From an uncultured Lachnospiraceae bacterium (GTDB lineage Bacteria > Bacillota_A > Clostridia > Lachnospirales > Lachnospiraceae), in the NCBI GenBank assembly GCA_900556645.1, contig USPJ01000086.1, positions 1 to 6,210 of the forward strand: a stretch of DNA of 6,210 nucleotides, in the 5' to 3' direction. Position numbers and translations under genes: made by a program. The notes below the pieces were generated by a model. That model was not told the DNA's origin and searched no databases. It was given only the letters and a program-made list of their open reading frames with translations. Of this stretch, positions 5,795-6,210 are shown one piece after another. How positions within the stretch are numbered: the stretch's first letter is position 1; each line of letters opens with the position of its first letter.

Positions 5795-6210
5795 TTAGAC
5801 CTTTTCTACCTTTTTCAGTATCAATTTTACTCCCTGAACCTCTGTTACCTCAGCCAATTCTCCCTCTTCAAAAACACTTCCGTCCTCTGCTGTCCGGGCA
5901 GACCATTCCATACCGTTATAGACAACGGTTCCCGTTCCCGCAATATTGTCCACACGTCTGGTTACCCGTACTGTCTTGCCTTCCACTTCCTCATAATTCG
6001 TCTTTACATTTTTGGGCTTTACAAACTTCATTGCCCATGGTCTGGTAAAATACAACAGTACAAAAGATACTGCGAAGAACAATACCACCTGAAGCCAAAT
6101 AGGACCTCCTGCTCTCTCCGCAATGACTGCCGCCAAAGCACCTCCCGCAAACCAAATGGAGGTCAGTCCCACAGTAATAATCTCAACAATCAGAAACAGA
6201 ATGATTAATC
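5795..6210 (-). CDS. NfeD-family membrane protein (5' end outside window)
   Basis: The last 137 residues of a short-form NfeD protein, a small membrane protein with a cytoplasmic beta-barrel (OB-fold) domain, commonly linked with flotillin/stomatin-like SPFH proteins in membrane organisation. The frame is open to the window edge; the visible part begins LIILFLIVEIITVGLTSIWF, the typical first NfeD helix, so roughly 10-15 residues are missing. A GTG at 6170-6172 lies inside this helix and is not the real start. Two further hydrophobic segments follow (IWFAGGALAAVIAE and a VVLFFAVSFVLLYF helix), then the soluble domain with the repeated beta pattern GKTVRVTRRVDNIAGTGTVV and EGELAEVTEVQGVKLILKK. 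No protease domain is visible. The expected SPFH gene does not follow it; it may lie upstream, beyond the edge. Confidence 0.9.
   Translation of the reverse strand, partial: LIILFLIVEIITVGLTSIWFAGGALAAVIAERAGGPIWLQVVLFFAVSFVLLYFTRPWAMKFVKPKNVKTNYEEVEGKTVRVTRRVDNIAGTGTVVYNGMEWSARTAEDGSVFEEGELAEVTEVQGVKLILKKVEKV

Noticed and set aside
6170..6172. GTG as start of the NfeD gene
   Set aside because: The frame stays open upstream and encodes a typical NfeD first helix, so the gene continues beyond the window.
5741..6208. Plus-strand open frame of 155 codons opposite the NfeD gene
   Set aside because: It covers the coding strand of a clear NfeD protein and the kinase promoter region; its translation is low-complexity and resembles nothing.

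Overview
All seven protein-coding genes in this window lie on the minus strand. Moderate GC content, strong GGAGG-type ribosome binding sites, close-packed genes and the protein families present all point to a Gram-positive anaerobe of the Clostridia. A member of the Lachnospiraceae is the best guess. That placement is inferred from overall resemblance, not from a marker gene.

In transcription order (right to left): (1) an NfeD-family membrane protein, cut off by the right edge (5795-6210). (2) A promoter, then a two-gene partner-switching pair: an RsbW/SpoIIAB-like serine kinase (5301-5726) and an RsbV/SpoIIAA-like STAS protein (4988-5296), with no sigma factor beside them. (3) A terminator-like hairpin, then a D-2-hydroxyacid dehydrogenase of the glycerate dehydrogenase/hydroxypyruvate reductase type (4001-4933). 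(4) A 183-base intergenic region with a perfect inverted repeat and a possible promoter. (5) A radical SAM protein with a SPASM-like cysteine pattern (2420-3817), followed three bases later by a polytopic flippase-like protein of the LPG_synthase_TM/UPF0104 family (1409-2416). (6) An intrinsic terminator whose tail runs into the promoter of the next gene. (7) A seven-helix membrane histidine kinase that runs off the left edge (1-1311).

The most interesting unit is the radical SAM plus flippase-like pair. The two genes are almost certainly co-transcribed, and the second appears to depend on translation of the first. A carbon-radical enzyme beside a polytopic membrane protein from a lipid-related family suggests modification of a lipid or lipid-linked substrate. 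One testable idea is formation of membrane-spanning (diabolic-acid type) lipids, which are known from Butyrivibrio in this bacterial family; this is a hypothesis.

The other genes belong to known families. Points worth a second look are the orphan partner-switching pair, the hairpin that leaves the dehydrogenase gene without an obvious promoter of its own, and the operator-like repeat upstream of the radical SAM gene. No RNA genes, insertion sequences, CRISPR arrays or phage features were seen, and there is no gene-free stretch longer than 300 bases.
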